Below are positions 7,566-16,595 of a stretch of 50,216 bases of DNA, piece by piece (the first letter of the stretch is position 1; each line of letters opens with the position of its first letter). A model generated the notes under the pieces. That model saw nothing but the letters and a program-made list of their open reading frames with translations, searched no databases and had not been told where the DNA came from. Made by a program: the position numbers and the translations under genes. The DNA is taken from NCBI GenBank assembly GCA_049323615.1, contig JBMOPD010000049.1:1-50216 (forward strand), read 5' to 3'. The DNA comes from JBMOPD01 sp049323615. GTDB lineage: Bacteria; Bacillota; Desulfotomaculia; Desulfotomaculales; Desulfocucumaceae.

Positions 7566-8828
7566 TTGATAAATTCAACCCGGGGGGTGGAGACCATTAA
7601 AAACAGGATATTTACAGGTCTGGGGTTTATCGCAGCCGGCGTGTTGCTGCTGGTTTTATGGCATACACATAAAGCATTCCAGCCGGTTTTAACCTTCCCG
7701 GAGGTTCTGCAACACATTGATGATGAACATGGGGCGGGTAAAACATACACAATTAAAGATGAAAAAGGCAGTCCGGTAACAATGGTTTCCCGCCGGGTAC
7801 GGGCCGGCGATGAGGTGATTACAGCAGAAGGAAAGCATTACCGCGTATGCAGAGCGGGCGGCAATTCCGCCACGGCCCGGTTTGTGGGAATGGACAGGGA
7901 TCTTTTAGCCTACAGCGAACTCTTTTCAAAAATGGCGCTTCCGGCGGCCACACCGGGGTGGAGTAACCGGCCGGTGGCCATTTATCACACGCACAGCGAT
8001 GAATCCTATCTGCCCTCTGACGGCACGGCTTCCATTCCCTTTCGCGGCGGCATCATACAGGTCGGGGACGCCTATAAAGACACCCTGTCACGTGACGGGG
8101 CCAGGGTGCTTCACGACAAAACCCCCCACGACCCCCATGACAATAACGCCTACTACCGGTCGCGCCGGACGGCGGTTCAATTGCTGAAGAAAAACCCCAT
8201 CGCGGTGTTCGATGTACACCGCGACGGGGTGGATGATCCTGAGTTTTACCGGAAATTTATCGCCAATGAAGAGGTGGCCCAGGTCCGCATCGTCGTGGGG
8301 CGGCAAAATCCCCACATGTCGGCCAATCTGGATTTCGCCAAGCGGCTGATGGCCTATGCCAATAAGATGTACTGGCCCATTGTCAAGGAAATCTTTATCG
8401 GTGAGGGAAATTATAACCAGGACCTGATGTCAACCGCCATTTTGCTTGAAGCCGGCACTTACACCAACCGCAAGGAAGAAGCCATGAGCGGCATTGACCG
8501 GCTGGCCGATGCAGTCCCCATAGTGCTGGGTATCACCGGCCCTTCCAGCCGCCCCGGGGCCCCTGAATACGAAAAGCCCGTTACCGACCCCACGGCCCGG
8601 CGGTCCGGCGTATGGTCCGCCCTGTTGTGGATGGTAATTTTCACCCTCCTTGGCGGAGGAGCCTTTTTGCTCATCAGCGCCGGTGACTTCAATACGGCCA
8701 AACAGCGCCTGTATAATTTTTTCAGGTGGGAGATGCCCGGCATGGTGGGCCCGCTGGCCAGGAAAATTCCCCTTAAAGATATTAAAGATATGTGGAAAAT
8801 AGCGAAGAACAGAGGTAAAAAACAGTAA
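7566..8828 (+). CDS. spoIIP: Stage II sporulation protein P (SpoIIP) family endopeptidase/amidase
   Basis: SpoIIP cleaves peptidoglycan with SpoIID and SpoIIM during engulfment of the forespore. Landmarks are an N-terminal membrane segment (about residues 13-33), YHTHSDESYL (metal His), VFDVHRDG, VGRQNPH and EGNYNQDLMSTAILLEAG. A further hydrophobic segment (about 350-372) precedes a basic C-tail, which is longer than in the Bacillus protein. No ATG lies near the start. TTG 7566 has a weak site and GTG 7587 is too close to GGGGG. An ATT codon at 7596 has the best spaced GGTGGAG, so the true start is unsettled. It follows the three-domain amidase by about 120 bases. SpoIID is not in the window. 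Confidence 0.9.
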   Translation: MINSTRGVETIKNRIFTGLGFIAAGVLLLVLWHTHKAFQPVLTFPEVLQHIDDEHGAGKTYTIKDEKGSPVTMVSRRVRAGDEVITAEGKHYRVCRAGGNSATARFVGMDRDLLAYSELFSKMALPAATPGWSNRPVAIYHTHSDESYLPSDGTASIPFRGGIIQVGDAYKDTLSRDGARVLHDKTPHDPHDNNAYYRSRRTAVQLLKKNPIAVFDVHRDGVDDPEFYRKFIANEEVAQVRIVVGRQNPHMSANLDFAKRLMAYANKMYWPIVKEIFIGEGNYNQDLMSTAILLEAGTYTNRKEEAMSGIDRLADAVPIVLGITGPSSRPGAPEYEKPVTDPTARRSGVWSALLWMVIFTLLGGGAFLLISAGDFNTAKQRLYNFFRWEMPGMVGPLARKIPLKDIKDMWKIAKNRGKKQ

Positions 8829-8904
8829 ATCCGTATCCATCCTCATCCCGCGACCCAACCTCTTTTATTTATAAACCCTCTGACAGCCCCCTGCGGATAT
8901 AGAA

Positions 8905-9813
8905 TTAATTTTTCCGTTTACGCGGCCCGCGCTCGATAATGCGCGGGCTTGCGTCGTAATTGCTGATCCCCTTCTCTTTGACGGTGATTTTCCCATCGGG
9001 TGTTTCTATGGTTACCCATGACTTTATCACATATCCGTCCAGGCCCGGCGCCGCCACCTTTTCGGTTCCCGGCGGCAGGGACGGGTTAAGACGGTATTCC
9101 GTCCAACATTTTTTTCTCTTCAACACCTTATGCTGCCAGGTCACTTTAGGTGGTTTACTGCGCCCGTACAGGGCCATGTAAAGTGTGTCCCCCACCTTTT
9201 GCGACCATATTACAACCGGCCCGTCCGTGTCATTCATAAAACGGAAATCGAACACTCCATAACATACGGTGGCGTCCTGACCGGGAGGCACATAGGGAAC
9301 GATCATGGCATGTTCGCTCCGCATGACCACCTTAAGGTCGCTGAAAGTCACCACGTTATATAACATGGTGGCAATTTTGCATACTCCTCCCCCCACGGTG
9401 GTAACAAGTTTATTGCCGGCGTATGTAGGGCCGGGCCGGTATCCCCGGCTCCCGGTATACGGCCCGATGGCTTTATTCTGGGAAAAAATTTCACCCGGCC
9501 GGACCACTTTGCCGGCCAGCTGATCAGCCGCCAGGGCTATATTATAAGCTTCGGCCATAATCGGATCGGGCAGGGCAGCTTTGTATGCCGCCATCAGTAT
9601 TGGCGTGTTGTGTTTTCTTATAACTTCCCGAAATTTGGCGTTGTTCTTCCAGGGGAGGGGGCCATCGTAAGGTTTTTCCATGCCTTTGAAATTGTTGTAA
9701 ATATCATCATCCCCGGTTTCTGTGGCAGAAGCGTTAATATGGCCATGAGAATAAGCAGGCAACTGAAACACAATTAAAATAAGTATTAAAATAATAAATG
9801 CCAATCTTTTCAT
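8905..9813 (-). CDS. VanW family exported protein
   Basis: This 302-residue protein has a signal peptide or anchor (KRLAFIILILILIVFQLPAY). The VanW core occupies about residues 85-215: VVRPGEIFSQNKAIGPYT, GGGVCKIATMLYNVV, SEHAMIVPYVPPGQDATV and DFRFMNDTDGPVVI. VanW domains are found in vancomycin-resistance clusters and in many exported Firmicute proteins; their biochemistry is not established. The C-terminal 70 residues have a basic, beta-rich character reminiscent of a G5-type tail, though too short to claim. ATG 9813 is favoured over GTG 9828 because GGGTGGTG lies about nine bases upstream. It is convergent with spoIIP and divergent from the amidase at 10025. Confidence 0.85.
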   Translation of the reverse strand: MKRLAFIILILILIVFQLPAYSHGHINASATETGDDDIYNNFKGMEKPYDGPLPWKNNAKFREVIRKHNTPILMAAYKAALPDPIMAEAYNIALAADQLAGKVVRPGEIFSQNKAIGPYTGSRGYRPGPTYAGNKLVTTVGGGVCKIATMLYNVVTFSDLKVVMRSEHAMIVPYVPPGQDATVCYGVFDFRFMNDTDGPVVIWSQKVGDTLYMALYGRSKPPKVTWQHKVLKRKKCWTEYRLNPSLPPGTEKVAAPGLDGYVIKSWVTIETPDGKITVKEKGISNYDASPRIIERGPRKRKN

Positions 9814-10024
9814 GCTAATTGACACCACCCAACAAAATATGAGGTTAGATTTATACTAGATTATTATGTTCAAATTATTTGTTCTTAGCTTAACAAATTG
9901 ATGTTAAATTTCCTTCAATTACCTTAATCTGTTTCTTGTGTTATTTTAAAAATGAAATAATATCAATACTTTTGTCAAAGAATATCACGGGAAGGTTAAA
10001 CGAAATTAACGCGGAGGGTGTATA

Positions 10025-10708
10025 ATGAGGAAATCTCTGTTCCTGCTAATTCTATTTCTGTTTTTCGCTCCGATTCAACCGGCTTCGGCCAATAAGGTTG
10101 CTTTTTTAAAGGGGAAGGTTGTGGTGGTGGATGCGGGGCACGGCGGCTGCGACCCCGGCGCCATATATAAAGATATATATGAGAAACACATAAACCTGCA
10201 AATTGCCATAAAACTAAAGGAAGTACTGGAACAAACCGGTGTGAAAGTGATTTTGACACGCCACGGCGATTACCATCTGGTTAAGGAATCTCAACGCCGC
10301 GACCTCGGCAAAAGGGTGGAATTAGCCAACAGTTCCAAAGCCAGCCTGTTTGTCAGTATTCACGTAAACACTCATCACAGCGCCAGCCGCAGCGGGGCGG
10401 AGGTATTTTATTATCCAAAATCCGAAAAAAATAAGCTCCTGGCGGAATGCATCCTGGGCCAACTGCAATCGATTCACAGCACATCCCCTGAAAGAACGGT
10501 AAAAACCAGTGATTACTATGTCTTGCGCAATACCGGGATACCGGCGGCAATGGTCGAGGTGGGCTTTTTAAGCAACCCGGAGGACAGGAAACGCCTGCTG
10601 AGCGGTGATTATCAATTACTGCTGGCAAGGAGAATTTCCTGCGGTATTTTAAAGTATCTCATAGTGGAATCATCCAGCAGTAACAAGACCCCCAGGGCAA
10701 AAAAGTAA
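10025..10708 (+). CDS. N-acetylmuramoyl-L-alanine amidase (Amidase_3), CwlD-like
   Basis: This 227-residue exported zinc amidase has a signal peptide (LFLLILFLFFAPIQPASA), VVVDAGHGGCDPGA, YEKHINLQIA, LFVSIHVNTHH and the catalytic Glu in MVEVGFLSNPED. It aligns with the amidase at 4781-5518 almost throughout (LGKRVELANSSKASLFVSIH versus LGKRLEMADQSKAGLFVSIH), so the two are paralogues. It lacks that copy's repeat-derived tail and ends in a short Ser/Lys tail. In spore formers such proteins create muramic-delta-lactam in cortex; whether this copy does so is inference. The ATG has GGAGG seven bases upstream. The AT-rich 9829-10024 gap presumably holds promoters for it and the divergent VanW gene. 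Confidence 0.88.
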   Translation: MRKSLFLLILFLFFAPIQPASANKVAFLKGKVVVVDAGHGGCDPGAIYKDIYEKHINLQIAIKLKEVLEQTGVKVILTRHGDYHLVKESQRRDLGKRVELANSSKASLFVSIHVNTHHSASRSGAEVFYYPKSEKNKLLAECILGQLQSIHSTSPERTVKTSDYYVLRNTGIPAAMVEVGFLSNPEDRKRLLSGDYQLLLARRISCGILKYLIVESSSSNKTPRAKK

Positions 10709-10937
10709 TTGGACAACTACGGGGTATACAAGTTTGAGCGTAAAATAGAATCAGCATATTACAAAGAATGAAAAAAGTAATATTACAAGCATATTTTCCA
10801 GTATCATTAAATATGTTCTGTTTAGGAAATGACTTCTTTGCCTTATAACTTACTCTTGGATAAGTTTTCTCTTTTGATATTAACGCCGGTGTTTTTTTAA
10901 TGCGCCCTGATACAGCCCGCAGTAGGGGGAGTGCTTT

Positions 10938-11945
10938 TTGTCTTCCCGGAAAATGCCGAGAATAACCAACATGATCTCAAAAGTGACAGATGGAGAAGGT
11001 GGGGAATGGTATTCCAAGGTAGTAATTGAGTGTACAAAGCCCTACCGTTATACTGTTACAAAATCGGACCACAGGGTTTTTGTCCAGTGCTCCGGAGCCA
11101 TAGTAAACATGCCGGAAGGAATTTTAGAGGTAAACGACGGCCTGTTGCGGGAAGTTGGAATATGGCAGGCAGACACAGAGACGGCAGAAATGGAAATCGT
11201 ACTTGAACATCCCGCAAAATTCCACCCGGCGGCTTTCGAGGGCATTCCCTTTCGTTTAGAGGTTATTTTTAACCGCTCTTTTATAATTGACTTGTTTAAT
11301 GATAAAAAAATTATGATTGACCCGGGCCATGGCGGAAAAGACACCGGAGGAAGGGGGCCGGTGAACCTTCTGGAAAAAAAAGTGGTGGTGCCGGTGGCAA
11401 AAAACCTGGATAAACTTCTACGGCGGGCGGGCGCCGGTGTTGTCCTGACCAGGAACGGCGATGAAAACATTCCCAGGGAAAAGAGGTTTAAAATGGCCAG
11501 GCAGGAAGGCACCGACGTCTATATCAGCATCCATACATATTCTCACGCCAACAGCGCTGTTGGCGGAGCGGCCACACTGTACGCTCCCATGAACGGGCGC
11601 AGCGCCAGGCTGGCCCAGTACGTGCAAAACGGATTGATTAAAAAGCTGAAAGTCAAAGACAGGGGGATCAGGGAGCAGCCCGAACTTGCCGCGTTAAGCA
11701 ATGTGCCGGCAATAGAGGTAGAGGTGGTGACCATCACCAACTGGGTGGAAGAAGGACTCCTGCGCAGCTCGACAGTACATAGAAAGGCGGCGGAGGGGAT
11801 TTTCAACGGTTTAGTAAGATATTTCGCCCTGACAGGCCGAAGCATAAAGGGTGGTCCAATTGATAGCGGGCAGGATTTCAATCAGAACGCACATTGTCAC
11901 AGAAAAGGACGATATAGTGGACGTGGTGAAAAAATATACCGGTGA
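10938..11945 (+). CDS. AMIN-domain N-acetylmuramoyl-L-alanine amidase without a visible signal peptide
   Basis: This 335-residue protein starts at TTG 10938 (GGGGGAG six bases upstream). An AMIN-like beta domain (about 15-110: YSKVVIECTKPYRYTV, HRVFVQCSGAIVN, EMEIVLEHPAKF) precedes an Amidase_3 domain (about 120-305: KKIMIDPGHGGKD, LLEKKVVVPVA, DVYISIHTYSH). The usual VEVGFLSN motif is altered to VEVVTITNW, keeping a Glu. No N-terminal hydrophobic segment is seen, which is odd for an enzyme of this type. It may act inside the mother cell, use another export route, or have lost its 5' end. After YFALTGR the frame runs 95 bases into the next gene, reading as basic nonsense, as if the original stop was lost. 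Confidence 0.8.
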   Translation: MSSRKMPRITNMISKVTDGEGGEWYSKVVIECTKPYRYTVTKSDHRVFVQCSGAIVNMPEGILEVNDGLLREVGIWQADTETAEMEIVLEHPAKFHPAAFEGIPFRLEVIFNRSFIIDLFNDKKIMIDPGHGGKDTGGRGPVNLLEKKVVVPVAKNLDKLLRRAGAGVVLTRNGDENIPREKRFKMARQEGTDVYISIHTYSHANSAVGGAATLYAPMNGRSARLAQYVQNGLIKKLKVKDRGIREQPELAALSNVPAIEVEVVTITNWVEEGLLRSSTVHRKAAEGIFNGLVRYFALTGRSIKGGPIDSGQDFNQNAHCHRKGRYSGRGEKIYR

Positions 11946-12492
11946 AATAGTGTCACCGGATGATATCGTCGCGCTTGCCGAAAGCGTGGTGGCCATCAGC
12001 CAGGGACGGGCAATCCTGCCGGGCACGGTGAAACCCGGGTGGCTGGCCCGTTTTTTATGCCGCTTCCCCGGCAAGGACGGTAGCCTTGCCACCCCGCCGG
12101 CCATGCAGCTGGCCATCGAGGAGGCAGGCAAGCCGCGCATCATACTGGGCGCAATAGCTGCGGGCCTGGGACGCCTGGTGGGCCGCAGGGGGGATTTTTA
12201 CCGGGTGGCCGGCCGCCACCTGGCCCAGATTGACGACGTGGCCGGCACGATGTGGCCCTTTGAGCGGCACATCATCCTGGGGCCAAAGGATCCGCAGGCT
12301 ATCGTCAGAAAAATAAAACAGGCCGTCGGCGCCGAGGCGGTCATAGCCGACGTAAATGACGCCGGAAACGTTGATATCCTGGCCGCCACCGACGGTATAA
12401 AGCGGGAAGAAATAATCAGGCACCTGAAAGACAATCCCTTTGGCAATGACGACCAACAGACACCGATCGTAATACTGGTCTCCAAAACATAA
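11851..12492 (+). CDS. CofE-like protein (coenzyme F420-0:L-glutamate ligase family)
   Basis: This 213-residue protein has the start typical of the PF01996 ligases (RTHIVTEKDDIVDVV, SPDDIVALAESVVAISQGRA). A Gly/Arg-rich middle follows (LGRLVGRRGDFYRVAG, LAQIDDVAGT), then VIADVNDAGNVDILAAT and the NPFGNDDQQTP C-terminal motif. CofE adds glutamate residues to F420-0. Many Firmicutes without F420 carry this shorter homologue, and no other F420 gene is visible here, so its substrate is unknown. The start is GTG 11851, or TTG 11860 with AAAGGGTGG at better spacing. The gene overlaps the preceding amidase by 86-95 bases, which implies coupling or a recently lost stop upstream. Confidence 0.7.
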   Translation: MVQLIAGRISIRTHIVTEKDDIVDVVKKYTGEIVSPDDIVALAESVVAISQGRAILPGTVKPGWLARFLCRFPGKDGSLATPPAMQLAIEEAGKPRIILGAIAAGLGRLVGRRGDFYRVAGRHLAQIDDVAGTMWPFERHIILGPKDPQAIVRKIKQAVGAEAVIADVNDAGNVDILAATDGIKREEIIRHLKDNPFGNDDQQTPIVILVSKT

Positions 12493-12610
12493 CGGGAATA
12501 ACTGCCCCTTTAAACTACCGGCCGCCTTAAACAGAAACCCGGTAAATTATGCCAACATATTCACATAGACGGATTTGGGCGGACATACATATATCATCAG
12601 AGGTGGGAAC

Positions 12611-14167
12611 ATGTCCGGCCAATCGTTCGTCTATGGGGCCGCCGTTTTGCTGGCGGCAAGCGTTTTTAACAGATGTATCGGTTTTATCTACCAGATCCTG
12701 ATGATAAGGTTGATTAAGCCTGAAGGCGTCGGCCTTTTCAGCATGGTTTTTCCTGTCTATGTGATGGTGTTTGTCCTTGCCACCATGGGTATCCCGGTGG
12801 CCATTTCCAAGCTGGTGGCCGAAGAGGTGGCCGTGAATAACCTGCCCGGCGCCTACCGTACTTTTAAGATCTCCCTGGCCATTATTTCCGCCGTTAGCCT
12901 TTTTTTTACCCTGTTGCTTCTTGCCGGATCCCCCCTGCTGGTAAAACATCTGTTTCCCAATCCCGATGTTTATCTCTGCTTTATCAGCCTGGTGCCCGGG
13001 GTATTTATAGTATCCCTGTGTTCCGCGTTCCGGGGGTTTTTTCAGGGCCTGCAGAGGATGTCCCCCACAGCTGTTACCCAGGTAGTTGAGCAGTTAGTCC
13101 GGGTAACTGCCGGTTTAAGTATTGCCTGGATTCTTCTTCCCCGGGGAGTGATCTACGCATCGGTGGGAATTTCCCTGGGGTTGGTTTGCGGCGAACTGGT
13201 GGGGTTCATTTTTATGGTCTATATCTATATTACCAGGCGGCCCCGTATCCCGGTACCCTCTTTCCCCGCCGAACCCTTGGCCGGGACACTGGGGAGGATA
13301 TTCAACCTGGGCATACCGGTGACTTTAACCCGTTTTGTATCCACTGCCCTGATGTCACTGGACGCCCTGCTTATTCCAAGAAGGCTCCAGCTGGCCGGCA
13401 TGTCATTGGGCGACGCCACGGCTACCTACGGACAGTTTGTCGGCATCGCCGAGACTCTTTTATTCAGCCCGGGAATGGTCACTATTGCCCTGGCCACGGC
13501 CCTGGTTCCGGCGGTCAGTGACGCATTGGCCCAGGGCAGGATTTACCTGGTACGGAGCCGGATTGAGGAGGCCATTCGCATAACTGTCATGGTTGGTTCA
13601 CCGGTGGCGGCAATTTTCCTTGTTATGCCCCATGATCTCTGCCAGGTGCTTTTCGGGTACGGATCAGCCGGGGATTCACTCCTCATAATGGCCTTGAGCG
13701 GCCCCTTCCTTTACCTGCAACAAACCACCACCGGAATTCTGCAAGGCCTTGGAAAAGCGGGAATTCCTTTTAAAAACCTGCTATTGGCCTCCGTGATTAA
13801 AATTCTGGGCATTTATTACTTGACCGCAGTTCCCGGCTTTAGCATACGGGGCACCGCCCTGTCCATGGGAACCTCATACATAATAATGTCATTGCTTAAC
13901 TACCGGGATTTGAAAAAAATTACCGGCCTTAAAATCAACTGCACCCTATGTATCTACAAACCCATCTTTGCTTCGGCGGCGGCGGCCTTTGCCATGCTGC
14001 AACTCAAACCTCTCCTGGCCTCGTCCTTTGCGCCGGGATTACTCAGCCTGTCATTGAATCTCCTCTTCGGCTCCTTCTTTTATTTTTTTGTTTTATATGT
14101 AATCGGCGGGATAGATACCTCAGATATAAAAAGAATAAGGTTGTTAATAAAAAAATTAGGGCCCTGA
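12611..14167 (+). CDS. spoVB: SpoVB-like polysaccharide/lipid flippase (MATE/MurJ superfamily)
   Basis: This 518-residue integral membrane protein is predicted to have about 14 membrane segments. Its N-terminal pattern (NRCIGFIYQILMIRLIKPEG, GLFSMVFPVYVMVFVLATMG, PVAISKLVAEE) and the FRGFFQGLQRMSPTAVTQV loop are characteristic of stage V sporulation protein B. SpoVB is needed for cortex formation and is thought to move lipid-linked peptidoglycan precursors across the forespore outer membrane. ATG 12611 lies directly after AGAGGTGGGAAC and is preferred to the longer frame from 12575. It follows the CofE-like gene on the same strand after 118 bases and is convergent with an L,D-transpeptidase gene. 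Several spoVB paralogues per genome are common, so the exact role is not certain. Confidence 0.85.
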   Translation: MSGQSFVYGAAVLLAASVFNRCIGFIYQILMIRLIKPEGVGLFSMVFPVYVMVFVLATMGIPVAISKLVAEEVAVNNLPGAYRTFKISLAIISAVSLFFTLLLLAGSPLLVKHLFPNPDVYLCFISLVPGVFIVSLCSAFRGFFQGLQRMSPTAVTQVVEQLVRVTAGLSIAWILLPRGVIYASVGISLGLVCGELVGFIFMVYIYITRRPRIPVPSFPAEPLAGTLGRIFNLGIPVTLTRFVSTALMSLDALLIPRRLQLAGMSLGDATATYGQFVGIAETLLFSPGMVTIALATALVPAVSDALAQGRIYLVRSRIEEAIRITVMVGSPVAAIFLVMPHDLCQVLFGYGSAGDSLLIMALSGPFLYLQQTTTGILQGLGKAGIPFKNLLLASVIKILGIYYLTAVPGFSIRGTALSMGTSYIIMSLLNYRDLKKITGLKINCTLCIYKPIFASAAAAFAMLQLKPLLASSFAPGLLSLSLNLLFGSFFYFFVLYVIGGIDTSDIKRIRLLIKKLGP

Positions 14168-14261
14168 AACAAAGGTTTTAAGCCTATTGCCAAAGCCGGA
14201 TGCCAGGTTGGGGCGCCCCGCCTTGAAAAACAGGGCGCCTCCCCTGCCCGCCAAAGTTCTG

Positions 14262-14954
14262 TTACTTGTTGATCATCACCGGCGTGCCGATGCCGACATA
14301 GTTGTAAAAATCTTCAATATCCCGGTTAGTCAGCCCGATGCAGCCCCAGGTCCAGTTGTCGCCGAATTCCGGCTTGTCCCCGCCGTGAATGCCGATCCCT
14401 CCGCCGAGGGCGGTGCGCTGGGGAGTGGTTTTACCGGAGCTGAAGGCCGCCACTATAGCGTCATGGGTCCACCGGTCAATCAATCCCTGCCGCAGTCCCC
14501 GGCCGGCGTCCTCGGTGTTGGGGTAGCTCAGCCTCAGCCACCTGGACCCCAGATAATAGTCGGGCGGGGTCAAAACTGATTTTTCGCTCACATAGAAGGT
14601 CCCTTCCGGAGTCCTGCGGTCCCCGGCCACTTCCTTGTCGCCCATCCCCCCCTCGCCAAACTCCACGTGGTACGATTTCAGCCAGGTATTTCCGTAAAAA
14701 AGGGACAGGGTGTGGTCCGACTTGTCAATAACAATTTTCAAGCCGGGCCCCGGGTCGGTTATACCCTTTTCCCTCAGCACCTCCCATAAAGGCTTTACCT
14801 GTTCCCCCGCCGGCTGCCGGCTGCCCGGGCCGGCAAAGGCCTTGGAAACCGGCAAAGAACGCTGGTTAACTAAATAAGATCCGGCGCTTAAAAAGGCCGC
14901 CAGAAATGCCACCGCTATAACAGGCAAAAATTTGCATAATTTCCTTACTAACAT
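14262..14954 (-). CDS. L,D-transpeptidase (YkuD), exported
   Basis: This 230-residue protein has an N-terminal membrane or signal segment (LPVIAVAFLAAFLSAGSYLV) and a YkuD domain at about 75-230. The beta-start reads LKIVIDKSDHTLSLFYGN, the conserved loop is DRRTPEGTFYVSEK, and the active site is GIHGGDK followed by WTWGCIGLTN with the nucleophile Cys. The usual HGCIR is replaced by WGCIG, as in the ErfK-type branch. L,D-transpeptidases make 3-3 crosslinks or attach proteins to peptidoglycan. ATG 14954 has AGGAGG seven bases upstream; a frame seven codons longer has none. The gap with spoVB (14168-14261) holds an imperfect GC-rich inverted repeat around 14209-14247 but no clear terminator. 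Confidence 0.88.
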   Translation of the reverse strand: MLVRKLCKFLPVIAVAFLAAFLSAGSYLVNQRSLPVSKAFAGPGSRQPAGEQVKPLWEVLREKGITDPGPGLKIVIDKSDHTLSLFYGNTWLKSYHVEFGEGGMGDKEVAGDRRTPEGTFYVSEKSVLTPPDYYLGSRWLRLSYPNTEDAGRGLRQGLIDRWTHDAIVAAFSSGKTTPQRTALGGGIGIHGGDKPEFGDNWTWGCIGLTNRDIEDFYNYVGIGTPVMINK

Positions 14955-15122
14955 TTCACCGCCTCCTAATCCCATTAATTTAAAAAGATTGCCGTTCTTT
15001 CGGGGAAAACAGCAATCTCACACATTTTATCATAAAACAATGTTAAATGGCACATATAATGTCGCAATTACTTAAGGTAATTGCAGGAAGTAAAACATTA
15101 AATTACTAACTTGAATTAACAA

Positions 15123-16595
15123 TTACTTGACTACGTGCACGGTTTCCAGGCTGGCGTCGTGGCACCCCTGGAAGTGCATGCCCACATTGCGCAAAACGTT
15201 AAGATACTCCACAATTTCCCCGGTGACCTTTTCCCCGGGACAAATTACCGGTATGCCCGGAGGATAACAGGCAATGGTTTCGGCGCTTACCCTGCCCACC
15301 GCCTCTGCCAGGGGCACGGCGGCCACCGGGGCCCAGAACGCTTCCCTGGGTGTAATCACCAGGTCGGGTATGCCGGGAAAAGCATCCACCTGCCCGGCAG
15401 CCCAGTATGGTTGAGCTTTTATATTGTTTTGTGCGGCGTATTGGCCCATCTCCTGCAGCGCCTTCAACAGGCGGTCGGCATCACTGCGGAAGTTGCCGAA
15501 GGTGACAATCAGCAGCAAGTTAAACATGTCCGACATCTCAACCTGTATACCGTGCCTCTCCCTCAGCCACTGTTCCGCCCAGAGACCGGTGACCTGCAGT
15601 CCGCGCACCGAAATGGTCACCTTTGTCGGGTCAAGCCCGAAAACCCCCGGTTTTCCTACCATTTCCTCCCCAAAGGAAGAAAACCCGTTCAGCCTGTTTA
15701 TTTTCTCCCTTAGATAAGCGGCCAGTTCGATGGCCTCCTGGATCAGCTGTCTGCCGCAGGCTTCCATCTGGGCCCTGGCCGCATCCAGGGAGGCCAGTAA
15801 AAGGTATGATGTGCTGGTGCTTTGAAGAAGCCGCAGCGCCGCCTCCAGCCTTTGCCGGTCAATGAGGCTGCTCTTTAAATGAAGCATCGCAGCCTGGGTG
15901 AAGGCCGATAATATCTTGTGGGTTCCCTGGACGGCGGCGTCCGCTCCTCCTTCCAGGGCGGTGGCGGGCAAAACCTCGTGAAAATGCAGGTGGGGACCGT
16001 GGGCTTCGTCAACCACCAGGGGAATGTTTCGGGCATGGACTATTTTTGCAATGGAGGAGACATCCGAGGTGATGCCGTGGTACGTCGGATTAACGAGAAT
16101 AACAGCTTTCACATCCGGATGGCATTCCAGGCTGCGGGCAATTGTCTCCGGGCAGGTTCCCAGCGGAATCTTGTAATGGCAGTCATATTCCGGCCTGAAA
16201 AAAACGGGAACGGCGCCGCTTAAAATGATCCCGCTCAAAATGGAACGGTGCATGTTGCGGGGCGCCAGAATCTTTTCCCCGGGGCCGCACACCGCCATCA
16301 CCAGGGCCTGCAGCCCGCAGGAACTGCCGTTGATCAAAAAATAGGTGAAATCGGCCCCAAAGGTTCCGGCCGCCAGTTCCTGGGCCTTCCTGATCACGCC
16401 GTGGGCCTGGTGCAGGTCATCGAGGCCGGGAACATTGGTGACGTCGGCCGCAAAAACCTTATCCCCCAGGAATTTGGCCACCAAATTGTCCGCCGCCTGT
16501 CCTCCCTTGTGTCCGGGCATGTGAAACCTGACCGTCCAGTTATCCGTGTATTTTTTAAGAGCGTCAATGATAGGAGTGTTTTGCGTTTGGCACAC
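15123..16595 (-). CDS. Orn/Lys/Arg decarboxylase family PLP enzyme
   Basis: This 490-residue fold-type I decarboxylase has the family opening FHMPGHKGG, followed by VTNVPGLDDLHQ, the glycine-rich FLINGSSCGLQAL, VNPTYHGITSDV, the PLP Asp in VVDEAHGPHLHFH and the Schiff-base Lys in VQGTHKILSAFTQ. The C-terminal decarboxylase domain ends with YPPGIPVICPGE. It matches the short Gram-positive enzymes (SpeA type, about 480 residues) that decarboxylate arginine or lysine for polyamine synthesis. Substrate cannot be read from sequence, and no other polyamine genes are nearby. GTG 16595 follows GGGGGA by seven bases. The upstream gap 16596-16797 shows an AT-rich stretch and a GC-rich inverted repeat near 16635 but no gene. 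Confidence 0.88.
   Translation of the reverse strand: MCQTQNTPIIDALKKYTDNWTVRFHMPGHKGGQAADNLVAKFLGDKVFAADVTNVPGLDDLHQAHGVIRKAQELAAGTFGADFTYFLINGSSCGLQALVMAVCGPGEKILAPRNMHRSILSGIILSGAVPVFFRPEYDCHYKIPLGTCPETIARSLECHPDVKAVILVNPTYHGITSDVSSIAKIVHARNIPLVVDEAHGPHLHFHEVLPATALEGGADAAVQGTHKILSAFTQAAMLHLKSSLIDRQRLEAALRLLQSTSTSYLLLASLDAARAQMEACGRQLIQEAIELAAYLREKINRLNGFSSFGEEMVGKPGVFGLDPTKVTISVRGLQVTGLWAEQWLRERHGIQVEMSDMFNLLLIVTFGNFRSDADRLLKALQEMGQYAAQNNIKAQPYWAAGQVDAFPGIPDLVITPREAFWAPVAAVPLAEAVGRVSAETIACYPPGIPVICPGEKVTGEIVEYLNVLRNVGMHFQGCHDASLETVHVVK

Noticed and set aside
14209..14247. GC-rich inverted repeat between spoVB and the L,D-transpeptidase gene as a terminator
   Set aside because: The stem is imperfect and no T-run follows on either strand; too weak to list.
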